Made by a program: the position numbers and the translations under genes. Below the pieces are notes generated by a model. It was not told the DNA's origin, searched no databases, and saw nothing but the letters and a program-made list of their open reading frames with translations. A DNA stretch of 64,000 bases, from contig SJRY01000040.1 of the NCBI GenBank assembly GCA_011319805.1, positions 496,001-560,000 on the forward strand. The letters run 5' to 3'. Positions 32,279 through 44,878 of the stretch are shown here, piece by piece. The stretch is from Macrocybe gigantea. Its lineage: Eukaryota; Basidiomycota; Agaricomycetes; Agaricales; Callistosporiaceae. Numbering within the stretch: position 1 is the stretch's first letter; every line of letters begins with the position of its first letter.

Positions 32279-33961
32279 ATGCGCTTTTCGCTCGCCAAAG
32301 CGCCCTTTATTCACCCCCTTCCGGATAGCTCCCGCTCGAGTGACCGCCGGTTTCCATTCTTCTGCTCGGCGGCAGAACGAGGTCCCGAAATCCCCATTCC
32401 AGACCTTTGTTGAGGTTCTGAGGGAGGAGCTGAAGAAGAACAGGGAGCTTCAGGAGAATGTAAAGCAGCTCCAGGGTGATGTGGACAAGTTGCAGGACTC
32501 GGAAGCCATGAAAAGAGCCAGAGCTGCGTATGAAAGAGCTAGGGTCTGTCGATTTTACTGGCGTCTCTATCTTTTCACCGTTGACAAAAATCGTGTTTGG
32601 ATTGCATAGCTTACGTCCAGCATTAAAGAAAATCCACGCCTTCGAGCCGCGGCCGAGGAACTGAGGAAAACCGGTGTCAAAGTCGGAGATGCCGTCTCTG
32701 AAGCCCTAAAAACGATGGAAGAAAGTGAGCTGATGCGCGCGGTATGCCCTATCCACTATCTTTTCCACAAGCTATGTTCCGACTCTCTAAATTTTAGATT
32801 GCCAGAGCGTCGGCGGCTGTATCTTCTACGATTGAAAAGTCCACCGAGCCGATCCGGAACACGGCAGCCTACAAGACTCTGTCTGAAACGCTTGTTGATG
32901 CGCTAGACGATAGCGGAAGTGCGAAACATGCCGGGTTTGAAGAAAAAGAGGTGCGGCGGCTACGGCGGCAAAAACGGTTGGCGAAGGCCGGAAAGGGCGG
33001 TGGAATAGGCGCGGGGCGCATGATGGCAAACCCTGAGTGAGTTTTAGCCTCTGCAGTCCCATTATGGCTTGCCTTTACTGACGACAAGTGGTACCTACTA
33101 GTGCTGGGCAAGCTATGGTTCTTCACAAGGATTCGCCCCGACAAGAGCGGTGGAATAGATTGAAGGAGACCAACCCAATATTCCAGTCATACTTTTCCTT
33201 GCGTCAAGCGTACGACGAATCCGAAAATCCAGTCGTTTCATCACTTCGGACCGTGACTTCGACTATCGGCTCTTGGTTCGACGAAAACGAGACCGCGCAA
33301 GTGACGCGGCTGATGAAGGCGCTGGATCCTTCATTCAACCGTGAAGGGTTCGAGAGGGAACTCCGCGAGTATATCGTCCCGGAAGTCGTAGACGCGTATC
33401 TGTCCGCCGATAAAGAGGCGTTACAGGCGTGGTGTGGCGAAGCTGTAAGCATTCGCAGCTTCACTTCGTGGCATCATTATTGACGGGTAATTTTACCATT
33501 CATTCCAGACATACAATGTGCTCTGGGCGACAATGGAGCATTATCTCCGACAGGGTTTGATCAGTGATAGCAAGGTTTTGGATATTCGCCAAGTCGATGT
33601 ACGGACTTTCTTACCTTTCTTCGCGGCTGTCTATTGAAGAAAAATGAATGCACAGATTTCGGATGCTAAAATCCTCGAGAACGACCTTCCCGTTTCTTGG
33701 TCACTTTTGCCACACAAGAAGTCCTTCTCTTCCGACATGCGAAATCGGGAGAAATCGCAGTCGGCGCAGATGACAGAGTGGAGCAGTGCACTTACGTGGC
33801 TGCCATCACGCGTGTCAGCGAAGACCTTGACAACGAACTCACTGGTGGTTGGAAAGTGGTTGAGGTCAGTCATACATTTCTGATTGCATGTCTTATCCTT
33901 GCCAATATCCTCATTTTTCTCCAACTAGATGGCGCGACGAAGCGCTCGAGCATACCTTTAA
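32279..33961 (+). CDS. TIM44: Mitochondrial import inner membrane translocase subunit TIM44
   Basis: Tim44 anchors mitochondrial Hsp70 at the TIM23 channel on the matrix side. The start ATG 32279 opens a presequence rich in Arg and Ser; a one-base loss near 32335-32341 seems to split it from the next stretch, SPFQTFVEVLREELKKN (about 32395-32445), a coiled-coil region. Further exons give KTGVKVGDAVSEALK, a basic segment (EVRRLRRQKRLAK, about 32950-32988), then the Tim44 domain: NPIFQSYFSLRQAYDESENP (about 33173-33232), MKALDPSFNREGFERELREY, VLWATMEHYLRQGLISDSK and GADDRVEQCTYVA, ending in MARRSARAYL and stop 33959-33961. Five or more short introns. Length of roughly 430 residues after splicing fits the family. 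Confidence 0.88.
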
Positions 33962-34235
33962 AGAGATATATTATGGATAGACTATATATTCGGTTTCGAT
34001 TAATGCAAGCACTACTCCTGACATATAGTACATGTCGTTACGAGCGAATGAATTGAGTGAACAATACCTAGTGACTTTTGATGAGGATTTTGGAACCTGG
34101 CGATGGGTACCTGGCGCGGTAGTGACACGATGCACGTGATGAAGCTATAGCGCGACGTTCCCACGCCTCGCGCCAATTGCCAAGTTGATCAACGCCGAAT
34201 CCCGAGGTTTAGCCTAGCCCTCGACCTCCTTCGCC
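33962..34235. other. Intergenic stretch upstream of PIF1
   Basis: No gene seen. It contains the promoter of the helicase gene. Confidence 0.4.
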
Positions 34236-36529
34236 ATGTCCAAGACGATCCGCTCCGGTTTACGCACCGTACAGCGCGACTTTTCCGAATCTAATTTCCC
34301 CTCCTCGTCTCCGATAGAATGGGAGCCCACTCCTCCACAACGGCCTGAACAGCGCCCGCTGAAGAGAAAGCTGACGGGCTCGGAGCAACGGTTGAAAGAT
34401 ATTCAAGATGCGCTCAATGCGATGAACCAGCCACTTTCAGAGACCGTTAACAAGGCACCGATCCAGCCTTCGGAGCCTGTTCCGGTGAAGAAGGCGAGGC
34501 AGCTGCCACCAAGCTGGTTAAAGAACGACACCCTATCGTCTTCAAGCTTTCTCTCGAAGGTATCTGCCCCCAGGTCTATGCAACCCCACGCACCCACCGC
34601 AGATAAACCATCTTCTGCTTTAAAACAAGGCAAAGTCTCCCGAGTCTTCTTGAGCAAGGAACAAAAGCACATCTTGAAATTGGTAGAAGAAGGCCAGAGC
34701 GTTTTCTATACTGGAAGTGCTGGTGTGTTCCAATCCCACTCGTGTATGAATGCTCTTGTTTGATCTCACGTGCGTGTTCTAGGAACTGGGAAATCTGTGC
34801 TCCTGCGCGAAATCATCAAGGCCTTGCGCAAGAAATATCAGAAATCTCCGGATGCTGTTGCTGTCACCGCTTCTACAGGTATCTTCTATCCCTTGCATTT
34901 TTAAACCTTTTTGACCTCAGCGACTTGTTGAAGGCATCGCAGCATGTAATATCGGAGGTGTGACCGTGCATTCGTTCGCAGGAATTGGTTTGGGGATCGA
35001 GAGTCCTGAGCAACTGGCTTCGAAAATCCGGAAAAATCGAAAGGCCATGTCTAGATGGCAAAGGACCAAGGTCCTCATCATCGATGAAGGTTGACTAACA
35101 AAGAACTTTAAAGTTATTGTGTGCTCATTGACTCTGTGTTTGTGAAGTGTCGATGGTTGACGGCGACTTGTTTGACAAACTTGTCAAGATCGGTAGCATG
35201 ATCAGAAAGGACCCGACGCCATTTGGAGGCATTCAGGTTGGCCCATTCTGTCCAATTGGTTTCATGCTACTCATCCGCGTTTCCCAGCTCGTCGTGACAG
35301 GAGACTTCTTCCAGCTACCTCCTGTAACGAAATCTGGAACCCAGGTCAAATTTGCTTTCGAAGCTGAATTTTGGAGCGCCACAGTCCAACGAACTTTCAA
35401 TTTGACCAAGGTCTTCCGTCAGAAAGACGAAGGTAAGTTTCTACTAGATTACGGATGAACTACTGGCTAAATTCGAATTATTTAGAGTTTGTGCGGATGC
35501 TAAACGAGATGCGCTATGGAAAACTAAGCCAAGAATCCATAACTAGATTCAGGACGCTGTCGAGAGAAATCAACTACGAGGATGGTATTGCTGCCACAGA
35601 ACTGTACGTTCGGACGCCTCATATCAAGTCCAAAGCACCCATGACTGTCCACAGCTTCCCAATGCGTGAGGATGTCGATCGCTCCAATTCTACTCGCATA
35701 AGCCGCCTGGATACGGAGAGGCGCATGTTCAAGTCCTCCGACGCAGGAACCGTACAGGATCAAGCCCAAAGGGAGAAGCTTCTGGCAAACTTCATGGCCC
35801 CTCGAGACCTCTATCTCCGGGTGGACGCCCAAGTCATGTTGATCAAAAACGTGGACGAAACTCTAGTGAACGGAACGATTGGGAAAGTGCTTCGGTTCGT
35901 CGATCAGGTAACATATACTCGGGAACTTTCTGGCGAGGATATCACGTTGGAGGGTGGGGCGGGCGGAAAGAAGAAACCTTCGTCGTCGTCTGAATCTGCA
36001 AAGATTTATCCTGAAGTAGAATTTATCTTGCCTAACGGGCACAAGCGATTGTACTATGTCCAGCCGGAGACTTGGAAAGTGGAGCTGCCCAGTGGCGAAG
36101 TCCAAGTATCCCGCACGCAGGTGAACAATTCCCATCGAGGTATAGTTCGCATAAGCTGACAGTATCATAAAGCTTCCGCTCATATTGTCGTGGGCTATGA
36201 GCATTCATAAATCCCAGGGTCAGACGCTAGAACGTGTGAAAGTGGATTTGGCAAGAGTGTTCGAGAAAGGTTTGGTCTTTGAGGTTGGCATCTCAGTGAC
36301 AGATTGACAACGTATGCCACTAGGTCAAGCATACGTCGCGCTATCCGAGCAACCTCGCTCGATGGCCTCCAAGTGCTCAATTTCAATCCACACAAGGTAA
36401 TATTCTTGCCCTCAATCCAATGCCTTGCACGTTCTGATATTACTTGCGCGAAAGGTTACCGTCCATCCTAAGGTGGTTGTGTGGAGCGAGACCCTCGAAA
36501 CCTTGAAAGATTCGGAACTGAACAATTGA
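34236..36529 (+). CDS. PIF1: PIF1-family ATP-dependent DNA helicase
   Basis: A 5'-3' helicase of nucleus and mitochondria that unwinds G-quadruplexes and limits telomerase. From the ATG at 34236 a Pro/Ser/Lys-rich tail of about 145 residues leads into [20 protein letters not shown] and the Walker A motif GSAGTGKS, which is split by an intron (about 34723-34783). Then [15 protein letters not shown] (motif Ia), VLIIDEVSMVDG (Walker B, across an intron near 35090-35147), [13 protein letters not shown] (motif III, about 35289-35327), [36 protein letters not shown] (motif V, about 36197-36240), and [20 protein letters not shown] (motif VI), with stop 36527-36529. All helicase motifs are present. 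Confidence 0.92.
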
Positions 36530-37837
36530 AGTGTTTGAAAACGGTCTCACAGCAATGAAACCCCCATGCAATATACGACAAGATGGACTTGTTGGCTCAT
36601 TTTTCTGCATCAACCAATTCTCATGATCATGCGTACACTCACAACCCCGCCCCCATAACGACGTTCTCCTCAAGATGACCCTATTCTCCTGGCTTATTTA
36701 TTCTGTTATTGTACGTGGAAATGCCAGACTTGTTAAATAAAGACATTGCCCATTCCAATTGTGTTCTTGACTGACTGGGCCAAATACCGAACGAAGCTCG
36801 CTTTAGGTTTTGGGCCCGATCTGATACATCGTCGCCGATTTGTTGCTCTTTCCAAGACCGTGTCGTTAGGCATCGCACTTGATTCTCGTTGCTCTGAAGA
36901 CTTTCCAAGAACACCTACATTAATACCTTTCACAGAACCTGTCAAGGTGATGCTTGTCTTGCCGGCCTCCGTTCCACAGCCGCGGAATTGTGTAGTGGTA
37001 TCTTATCCTGAAATCGATGGAATACTCCAAGTTTGGGCCGCTCAGTCTACGCGACTATGTTGCCCTTGTGCGGCAACGGCCTTGGAAGCCACTTCATTCT
37101 CTCAGGCGCCTCGTGAGTAATGACAGGATTTACGCAATGCTTGACATCGCTGCGGCGACAGTGCGCTTGATGGATACAATACACCCTGTACATCACAAAG
37201 GGTGGGCGAAACACGTTGAGTGCTGCTGGCAGTTCCTTCATTCTTTCCCCGTATTGCTCTTCATTTGACAACTTGTCAGAGCGATGTCTGACGGTTTGGA
37301 CATTCTTCGTCAAAATGATGTTCTGGCCCTGGCAAAGCGTGTCATACCGCCGATTCTTTCCACTACGCCTATGTTGCTCCAACACCATTAATCGCACTCA
37401 CAGAGAAGAAAGTTCTTGATATTCAGCTGCTTTCTCTTGAAGGAATGCACAAGGTGAAGGAGAGTCAACGTTCACTTATTCGAGTCTTCATAACTGACAC
37501 ATTTTGTCCCGTTTCAGACTTGTTATTCGCTTCGTTGGACTTGAACCTGAACATGGGCCTGTGGAGTGGAATTTCTTCTTTCCTTGATTCGGTCGGAAAC
37601 GGCAGATTCTTCATTTGGCCTTCTCTGTTTTTGTCCGCTCCCTGCAGCCGCTATTGAATTCCGAAGTTCTGTAGGCCGTCAACGCGTACCTTTCCAGCAA
37701 TGAGTCGCAATCTCCAGACCTTCAACAAGCAGCTACCATACACGGGGTAAGGGGACGGGACCTTGTGTATAAAAGGTGAGCAGTTTCCTCCAAAAAAAAT
37801 CCTCAGTCGAAAAACTCATTCGAGCTTACAGTACAAC
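36530..37837. other. 1.3-kb region without a recognised gene, including the hydrophobin promoter
   Basis: Frames at 36746-37120 and 37017-37268 (+) are open, but I recognise nothing in them. TATAAAA at 37768-37774, about 65 bases before the hydrophobin ATG, is a likely core promoter. Confidence 0.4.
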
Positions 37838-38393
37838 ATGTTCTCTCGCCTCGCTTTTGTCTTCGCTCTCCTGCTTTCGCCCTTCTTGCGGCTGCTGGGG
37901 GTACTCCCACCACGACGGTTACCGTGACTGTCAGTACAGGCTTCCGGACACTTCTCTTGACACCGCCGATGCTAATTTCATAACCCACATAGGCTACGCC
38001 TACCCGACCCCGATCCCGCCAGCCAGTGCAACACCGGCGGCCTGCAGTGCTGCAACAGTGTCCAATCTGTGCGGCATCCCGCTTCGCTAAGACGAGGACC
38101 CCGCTGACGTCAGTTGAACTTTTTCAGGCAACCTCCAGCCCTGTCAGCCTCTTGCTTGGTCTTTTGGGCATCGTGATCACGGTGTAAACGCCCTCGTTGG
38201 TCTCACCTGCAGCCCCATCGACATCATCGGTATTGGCGGCAACTCTTGCACCGCTCAACCCGTCTGCTGCCAGAACAACGACTTTGTACGTGCCTGATTG
38301 GTTTTCGGTCACTTTGTTTAAAACCGAAGTTTGCCTTGTCGCTAGAATGGTCTCATCGCCATCGGCTGCGTCCCCGTCAACCTCAATCTCTAA
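37838..38393 (+). CDS. Class I hydrophobin
   Basis: Hydrophobins are secreted and self-assemble into a water-repellent film on hyphae and fruit bodies. After ATG 37838 comes a signal peptide ([12 protein letters not shown] and further Ala/Leu), then a Thr-rich stretch. The eight-Cys pattern is present: [11 protein letters not shown] (about 38029-38060), then after an intron [25 protein letters not shown] (about 38200-38285), and after a second intron [11 protein letters not shown], with stop 38391-38393. Two apparent one-base losses, near 37868 in the signal peptide and near 38180 before the fourth Cys, shift the frame. Given the same pattern in housekeeping genes these may be assembly errors. 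A TATA box at 37768 suggests strong regulated expression. Confidence 0.85.
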
Positions 38394-38763
38394 GCAAACA
38401 ATAGCCGGATGTTTTCGACGCTGTGTCTTTGGTCCAGAGTGATTCACTTTGTTTCTTCTTAGTTTGCGACCCTTTTGTACTTGTGTTTTGCAATTAAACG
38501 TGTTGTGACAATTTTCTTGACGGGCCAGTTCAGTGGATGTCTTTACTTGAAATTTGAACATCAAATATTATTAGCCTATTTTCATCCTCGAAGTCTAGGA
38601 GATGTCTCTTAGAAACTATCTGACTCCGAACTGTTTACGCGATTGTTGGAGAACTTTTGAGGTATTACATTGTTGCGTAGGACGCTATAGGACTGGAAGC
38701 AAAAGACGAAACCTGAGACGAAAAAAGCCGATTTTATTGTCCATGGACAAAGTTGGTCGGGCT

Positions 38764-40158
38764 CTAAACTAGGCCAATTAATGGATTAAAGTGAAACTTG
38801 GGCCCAAAAAGCTCAACGACATCAACATTGAGAAGGCACCCATCGCGGGCGAGAAATCGCGGAAACAGACTCTCGAACTTCTCCTTCACGCGGCTGCTCA
38901 CATCCTCCTCTAAGTTGAGAATAGCGACCGAATAGCAAATCTGGGTCAGGTGCGGAATTCCGACCTTGCAACAAGTTCATCCAGTGAACCCCATGAGTCC
39001 CACGCAGCAGGAATCGCGCTATCTGTACCTCGAGATATATTCCTCAGTGACAGTCTGAGGCATTGAAGCTTGGATTGCATTGTAACCCTGCGAAACAAGT
39101 CTATAACCGACGCGGCTTGGTCGAATCGAGTCGGTAGGAGGACGTCAAGTTGAAGAGTCTTCAGGTTGGGTAGGTTGTCGAGTTCAGTCAACGAAAGCTC
39201 CTCCGTTGGGTCTACGCACACTCAGTCCTGCAGCGTCAAATGTAAAACATAGATCTTACGCACCTACGACAGACCGTATTTCCACGGAGAGGAATTCAAG
39301 GTTTCTAGCCACAACATTGACGAGTTTGGCAAAGAATGGTGCAGTCGATTGACTGACGGATTGGCCCGATGATATGAATAGAGTATGAAGGTTGTCCACA
39401 CAAAGATTTGTTGACGGTGAGGCAACAAGTAACCGGTAGAAAGGATCCACACAATTATACAGATATAATTCTCGTAAGCATGCTCTCTCTCCGTTGTCAG
39501 GATCTTGAGTTGTTGCCAATTCAGGTGCTGCTCCATCTGCGGGGAAGACAACATCTGAAACGATGAGGTTTTTCAGATTGGAGGAAGCACAATAAGAACT
39601 CTGGTAGCATTGAACTCGAGCTCAATATGATGTTTGCCAGCCTGAGAACTGTCAGCGATGGCAACCGCGTCAGGGACAGGATCGCATCCCGTATTGGCAA
39701 CGAATAATCGCTCCACCGTCCCAAGTCGAGAATGAGTGTGGTGACTGCACAAAGCTTGCGCAATATAGAGACCAGGAGGAGTGTCGTATCTTTCTGCCAA
39801 CCCGTTTCAGTGGATATGTAGGAGCCTGGGCGGAGATATAGCGACTTGACATAAGATGCGACGTATGGGGCATGGTCAAGACACGCCAATAATGTTGCAC
39901 ATTTTCCGGTCGCTCTCTCGTGCTGGAGCAGTCTGTCATCATCGTATTGTGTTGTCGGCTCGGCCTGAGATGGCATCGATCCTGCAATCTTACCAGCCTG
40001 AGAGGCAGAGTCCGGAACAAGTATCTTCGGGAAAGCGGTGTCCACGACTTGGAAACAAGTGCGCACTTTCTGAGGCTAAAAATGTCATCTTGGAGATTGT
40101 CAATAATCCTATCCACGAGTTCTTGAGGAATGAAGACGAGGTTATTGTCGAAAAACAT
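38764..40158 (-). CDS. F-box protein with leucine-rich C-terminal part
   Basis: Probably a substrate adaptor of an SCF ubiquitin ligase. The ATG at 40158 is followed by an F-box: FIPQELVDRIIDNLQ and LRKCALVSKSWTPLSRRYLF (about 40130-40030). Later stretches show Leu-rich repeats of a type seen in the large F-box families of Agaricomycetes, for example SYVKSLYLRPGSYIS (about 39855-39815), LTRLPSLTVLRLANI, and LDNLPNLKTLQLDVLLP (about 39190-39130). The tail reads VVELFGPKFHFN and ends with TAG at 38766-38764. Frame changes between these blocks need introns (GT...AG pairs near 39245-39275) and probably one or two lost bases. The partner and substrate cannot be inferred. Confidence 0.7.
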
Positions 40159-41053
40159 GGCACGGATGGGACACAAATATGGGCAAACAACTCGGGCATT
40201 GTTGCCTATTTTCAACGCCGCCCCTTTGTCTGAAAACAATGTCTTCTCGGAGGCTATTGTTGCTCACTTCGCCTATAAATCCTCTCGCTATGCCACCGGA
40301 TTACTTGCGACTGGTTCGGCCTTTTTTTCTACGTGCTCATTTCAATTTCGGGTACGACTCGACATCTTCACCCAACGCAGCTGGTCTTGAATCCTTTCTG
40401 CAAATAATCTCTGAACTCTTTAATCGCGAACACTTTCATATAAATGGCCGTCATCACGTACCGCTGCTCGCAATTTTTTTTAGACCTCGATTCTCAAGAG
40501 ATCGAGATGGCGAGGTACGGTCCTGCGAGCGCCTTCTAATTGTCTGTTTAACCATTCTTCGACACCAGTAGAAGGGCTGTAGTGCCTGTCTCTCGTACGA
40601 GTTACGCAAAATATCTCGAACGTCGCATTATTCGCGCGTGGAAAATCATCACACGGACGACTCGTAGACAGGAACGTGCATCGTTCATGCCCCGAGACTT
40701 CGTCCTCGTCACCCGCCGGCGGAGCACAATCTGTCACAAACCACGTTATTAGTTTCCACGCATCACGATTACCCGTTTCTCCCTTCAAATGAAATGAGAC
40801 GTGGGGCACAGATAGGTTTATAATATTCTACGATCTCTTTCACTTAATAGGCATATATGGACCGTGCAACTGGATTGCCTCTCAATGTAGCGATAGTAGC
40901 ATGGACGGACTAGTAATAATTGTTATATTACACAGATGCTATTACAGGACTTGTCTTTGGAAAAACGGCCTTGCCGTCACGAAAACAGCATTGTCCAATG
41001 CACGGATAAGGGAGTTGACATTTCCGTATCGCTTTCAGCAGCGCTTAGAAGTT
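40159..41053. other. Intergenic region without a recognised gene
   Basis: Only short unconvincing frames are seen on both strands. It contains the promoter of the minus-strand F-box gene. Confidence 0.35.
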
Positions 41054-42343
41054 CTAAGTTACATCGCGATCGGCGTCCAGGGCCGCGTCCACTTCCATAA
41101 TTTGATCTAGAGTCCCGCTCAATGACCGGCAATGTAACGTAGGAGAGGGAGGTGGCGTATGCCACGAGAGTTTTGGCATGAATGGCCGGCTGTTGCAAGA
41201 ATTGGGACTGGGGTACGGCGCATGGTAATCTGGGGTCTCGGCAAATGTGGGTGTCGGAGCTGTAGGAGGGTTTGTCGTGAATTGCGGCGGTGTCATCAAG
41301 GCGTGTCGGTGTCCTGAGAACAGAGGTGATGGTGGTGCGTGCGCACTAGTGGCCGGAAGAGTGCGTGAACTGTTGAAGAAGTCTTTCTTGCGCCAGAAAC
41401 GGAGAAATCACAATCACACAACTGATATCGAGTTGTCGACATCTTCCATGTCACCTCCAGTATCATCCAGGCAATCAGATTCTGTAATCCAGCCATCATC
41501 GTCTAATGCCGAACAATCTTCGCCGGGTACCAGAGCCTAGGCAGTGTCTGATGAATCGGCGCCAACGCTCGTTTCACCTTTCTCTCCAACCGCAACTTTG
41601 TTTTCCTTAAAGCCTTTGTGAAGGTCTAAAAGTGCCGAAGATGTCATCGATCATCCCTAACTGCAAGATTGAATCAAGAGCTTTCGATATGCCAGATGGC
41701 TCGGTCAGTGCGTTACATTTTCAAGTCATCTTCAAATGTCAGTACATTTTGATTCCGTTAGTAGTCAGTCTGATCAAGTCCTTCCCTCCATCGTATTGGA
41801 GAAGTCCATGACGGTGCTAGGCCGAAATTAAACGAATGAGGGAGAGATGAACATGCGGACCGAACAGGACCTACCAGCAAGACCATCGCTTCGCGAGTGA
41901 ACTGCTCCATCTCAATTCCAGGTTTTGTATCGTCTTGGACTGTCGCCTTTTTCACTATGTATGGCACTGTTGAGAAAATCCTCTGACACCCAGTCCTAGA
42001 AGACTTAGCTGAGTTGTAAGCAGTCCGCAACAGCAATCCAACGTGGACGACTGCGACGCTTTCCGCGGAGACGTTTATGTAAGAGTGACGAGAGCACTGC
42101 GAAAACAGCGCTCAGCGAACCCAAGTAGCAGATGAGTTTTAAATCCAGCCGTTGATGTTGCGCGACGTTGGGGTCCGAGGTTTGCGAGCTTTCGACCTGC
42201 GATGGTACTTCGCCATTTTTGCACCTCCGGGGTAGCCAAAGACTCCAGGTCAAAGGTTCGTCAAGATGTACGATCGCCTTGCGATGCAAAAAAAGTGACG
42301 CCAGGTCTCCAGAATCAAAAAGTGAGAGAACTGCACAGTCCAT
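41054..42343 (-). CDS. Unrecognised protein with one membrane span (exons uncertain)
   Basis: I do not recognise this gene. Reading the minus strand from 42343, a frame of about 112 residues has a hydrophobic span (LKLICYLGSLSAVFAVLSSL, about 42130-42070) followed by a basic stretch. Next come SEKGD/VPYIVKKATVQ-like exons (about 41970-41880), a clear GT...AG intron at about 41873-41817, then SGISKALDSILQLGMIDDIF (about 41697-41640) and an acidic region with ESDCLDDTGGDMEDVDN (about 41490-41440). The last block is Pro-rich (TPPQFTTNPPTAPTPTFAE) and ends DADRDVT at stop 41056-41054. The last block reads smoothly and is protein-like, but in-frame stops near 41425 mean that the joins are not solved. 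It could be two genes. Confidence 0.35.
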
Positions 42344-43500
42344 GGATAGCGCGAAATCGGATGCACAGCAAACGTTGAGGCAAGTTCAGAGGTCGACCGA
42401 CGGACAAGCTTCACGGCTTTTATAAGCCAAAGGCAACAAAGCGCTTTTCGTGCCACTCAATATCACATACGCGAGGGCGAAAGCCATTTGATTAATTGCA
42501 ACCGAGCGCGTCATCGCATGCCTTGATATGGAGGCATCGGCTCTACCTGGGCCGGGTCGTGCACATCGCGTTGTAAATGCGGCAGTGAAGAAATGGCTGC
42601 GCTGCATCTACTCAAATGTTTGATCAATGTCAGTTCGGCTGAATGTTTGATGGCGAACGGTTATTCCGACCAGGAGACATTACCTGCTTCCTGGATTCGT
42701 GTCTTGTATGAGCCTAGGTATAACCAGTCTGTTTCCTGAGAATGATCATTCGGTCCCGCATTGAGCACAGCAATGCTAGCATCGTGTTTTTGGCCCCCTC
42801 GCCGATTTGGGACAGCCGATACGATACCCGAAGAATTCATATCGTGATTCTGAAAGGGGAAAGAATCCATCCGCCTACCAGATCAGGTGTACACATAATG
42901 ATTAAACCCTCTTCGTGGCCTCCCGTGTCTGTAAGACTCCTTGTGCTGACTGTCGAATTGCTATTCCACCAGCACCGATCACAAACCTAGGCGGTGTCTG
43001 TTATATATGGTTTTTGAGGTGCACCATACGTCGCATGCTAAAGGAATCATGTATAAGGGGGTGAGGTGGTGTAACACGAGCTGGAATTAGTCAAGGTGCC
43101 AAGCCATGCAGTGCGGGATTAGGATGGCCTTCAGTAATGCGCGAAACGACTCTGATGAGTTGTAGGTAGGTTTAGCAATTCCGCCTGTGATAGTGGGACT
43201 GTCATGCTAAGTATGCAAGATTGATTTTCACCGAAAAAAAAGTCTTGAGAGTTGCAGCGCGACAGGTCATCATGATCTTGCTGAGGGTCACAATCACGCC
43301 GAACTTGCTTCCGCAATTGTATTGTGATGGACAGAGGCAAGTACGGCCAAGCGTGTTTGCACTGCATCGCTCTGACGTAAATCTGTGAGCTCTTTCTTGA
43401 GCTCTGAGTATCGGAAAGAGGGAGGCTAATTTTGACAATGCAAAAGCCAACGGGTGACTGCGCTCCGCATCTCTGTCGGCCATTTTGTCGCTCAGACGAT
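42344..43500. other. Region with one possible minus-strand exon set, not solved
   Basis: On the minus strand 42870-42661 has an even, protein-like translation including DHSQETDWLYLGSYKTRIQ, with a possible donor after it near 42690 and an acceptor just before 42610 (TTTGAGTAG). A TATA-like TTATAAAAG is near 42415 on the minus strand. I recognise no domain and could not join full exons. Confidence 0.25.
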
Positions 43501-44511
43501 TCAATCGTCTTCATGAAATACCATCTGGAAGAGTGTGGTTTCGCCCCAAGGACTTTCAATCGTTGTCTGACCCACGATGCGGAACGAAAGATGCTGGTAT
43601 ATTTGAACCTGGTGGAAAGTCAGAAGAAGCCTCCGAGGCGGTGAGAACATACATCTAGGTCAGTCGCCGTTTCCAGGACTATTGCCTTTTTATCGGCTCC
43701 AGCCTGCTACTGGTTAGATTTTGTTTCCGACAAGCGAGGGAAGGGCCCACTAGTTGTTTCCCAAAGGACATCATCGCTGAAGCATAGCCCTGGTTCTGAC
43801 GTCCCGGAGTGACACCCAGCAGCAAGAGATGCCAATTATTGCCCTTAAATCCGGGGCCTAAAACCTCATCTGAAAATCTCTTCATATTTGGTACAAGCTA
43901 CACTTGGAATGTCAGTGGCTGCTGACTTGTTTTCGGGAGACTTTCCGGCTCACGTAAGTATTCCACCATGTCCTGAGATCTTCCGGAATTACTTCCATAA
44001 ACTTATTCCAACCTGCATCAATTTGTTCTTTGCTAAAGGTAACGGTAAGCCGCAAATGTCATTTGTGATTTTGAGACACTAATTCACGTTGATAACGAGG
44101 TTTGACCAGGCCCGAACCAGATAGCAGCTCCAGCAATATCATCAGGTCGGTCTTTCGGTGAGGCCACATGAATTTCGCCACCAACGGCTGCAGCTCGTAC
44201 GTTGGCACCGACCTTTTGCGGTAGGAGCGATATATCTCCCCCCACAATAATCCTGGTCACAGGTTCATCTGATACAAGATGAGACGTGCGCTTGAGAATG
44301 AGATCTGAGTAAGCAGAAGATACCATGAAACGCCGTAACAAGGGCCGAAATGACTTTTTCGAATTCGGCCTCTGGCATCCTTGTCAATAAGAGAAGGATT
44401 CGGGATTGAAACTGCACCTGTTGGCTTGTCGAGGCGACGAACGAGAATATCCTGACGTAGCATCTGAAGCGAGTCCTTGGTCGTGAGCGAAGTGCAAAAA
44501 CGGATGGCCAA
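43501..44511 (-). CDS. GNAT-family N-acetyltransferase, copy A
   Basis: GNAT enzymes move an acetyl group from acetyl-CoA to an amine. From the ATG at 44511 the frame shows ILVRRLDKPTGAVSIPNPSL, then EFEKVISALVTAFH, TRIIVGGDISLLPQK (about 44260-44215), AAAVGGEIHVA, AGAAIWFGPGQ (about 44130-44100), EDLRTWWNTY (about 43990-43960), the CoA-binding part WHLLLLGVTPGRQNQGYASAMM (about 43830-43765, matching the Q/R-x-x-G-x-G/A motif), KKAIVLETATD, and VQIYQHLSF (about 43610-43585). It ends at TGA 43503-43501. At least three introns and two apparent one-base losses are needed. A paralogue lies at 51704-52705 in opposite orientation. The substrate is unknown. Confidence 0.7.
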
Positions 44512-44878
44512 GTGCGCAGCTCAGAGTAGCCGAGATGGGACGTTCTTATGGATAAATGCATCACATGGCCTTCCAGTATTTAATGCTGACGAGGTCTTGA
44601 GGATATACTTTCGGTTCAAGGTCGCCACTATCACACCCATGTTCTGAGTCAAGTGCCACCGTTGAGCAATTGTCGACACTTGCAGGGTTGTATCAGGCTT
44701 GGTCGTGATGAGATATGAAATCGCCGTGTCCGGAGGCTGTGCAATTTGTGTGCGCAGCGTTTCTTACGAAGCGCCTCGGCAGCACGCCTCTGATATGCGC
44801 GCCTCACCCATGCTGAATGGCAATCTATAAAGCTGTCGTCCTTTTATCGTCCACGCTCCCATCTTCAACAGACACGCA
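44512..44878. other. Divergent promoter region between GNAT copy A and the lipase gene
   Basis: No gene seen. GCAATCTATAAAG near 44820-44832 is a TATA-like site about 50 bases before the lipase start. Confidence 0.35.

Noticed and set aside
37838..38393. Hydrophobin pseudogene
   Set aside because: Two frame breaks are present, but all eight Cys and the splice sites are kept and the same kind of break affects essential genes here. An assembly error is more likely.
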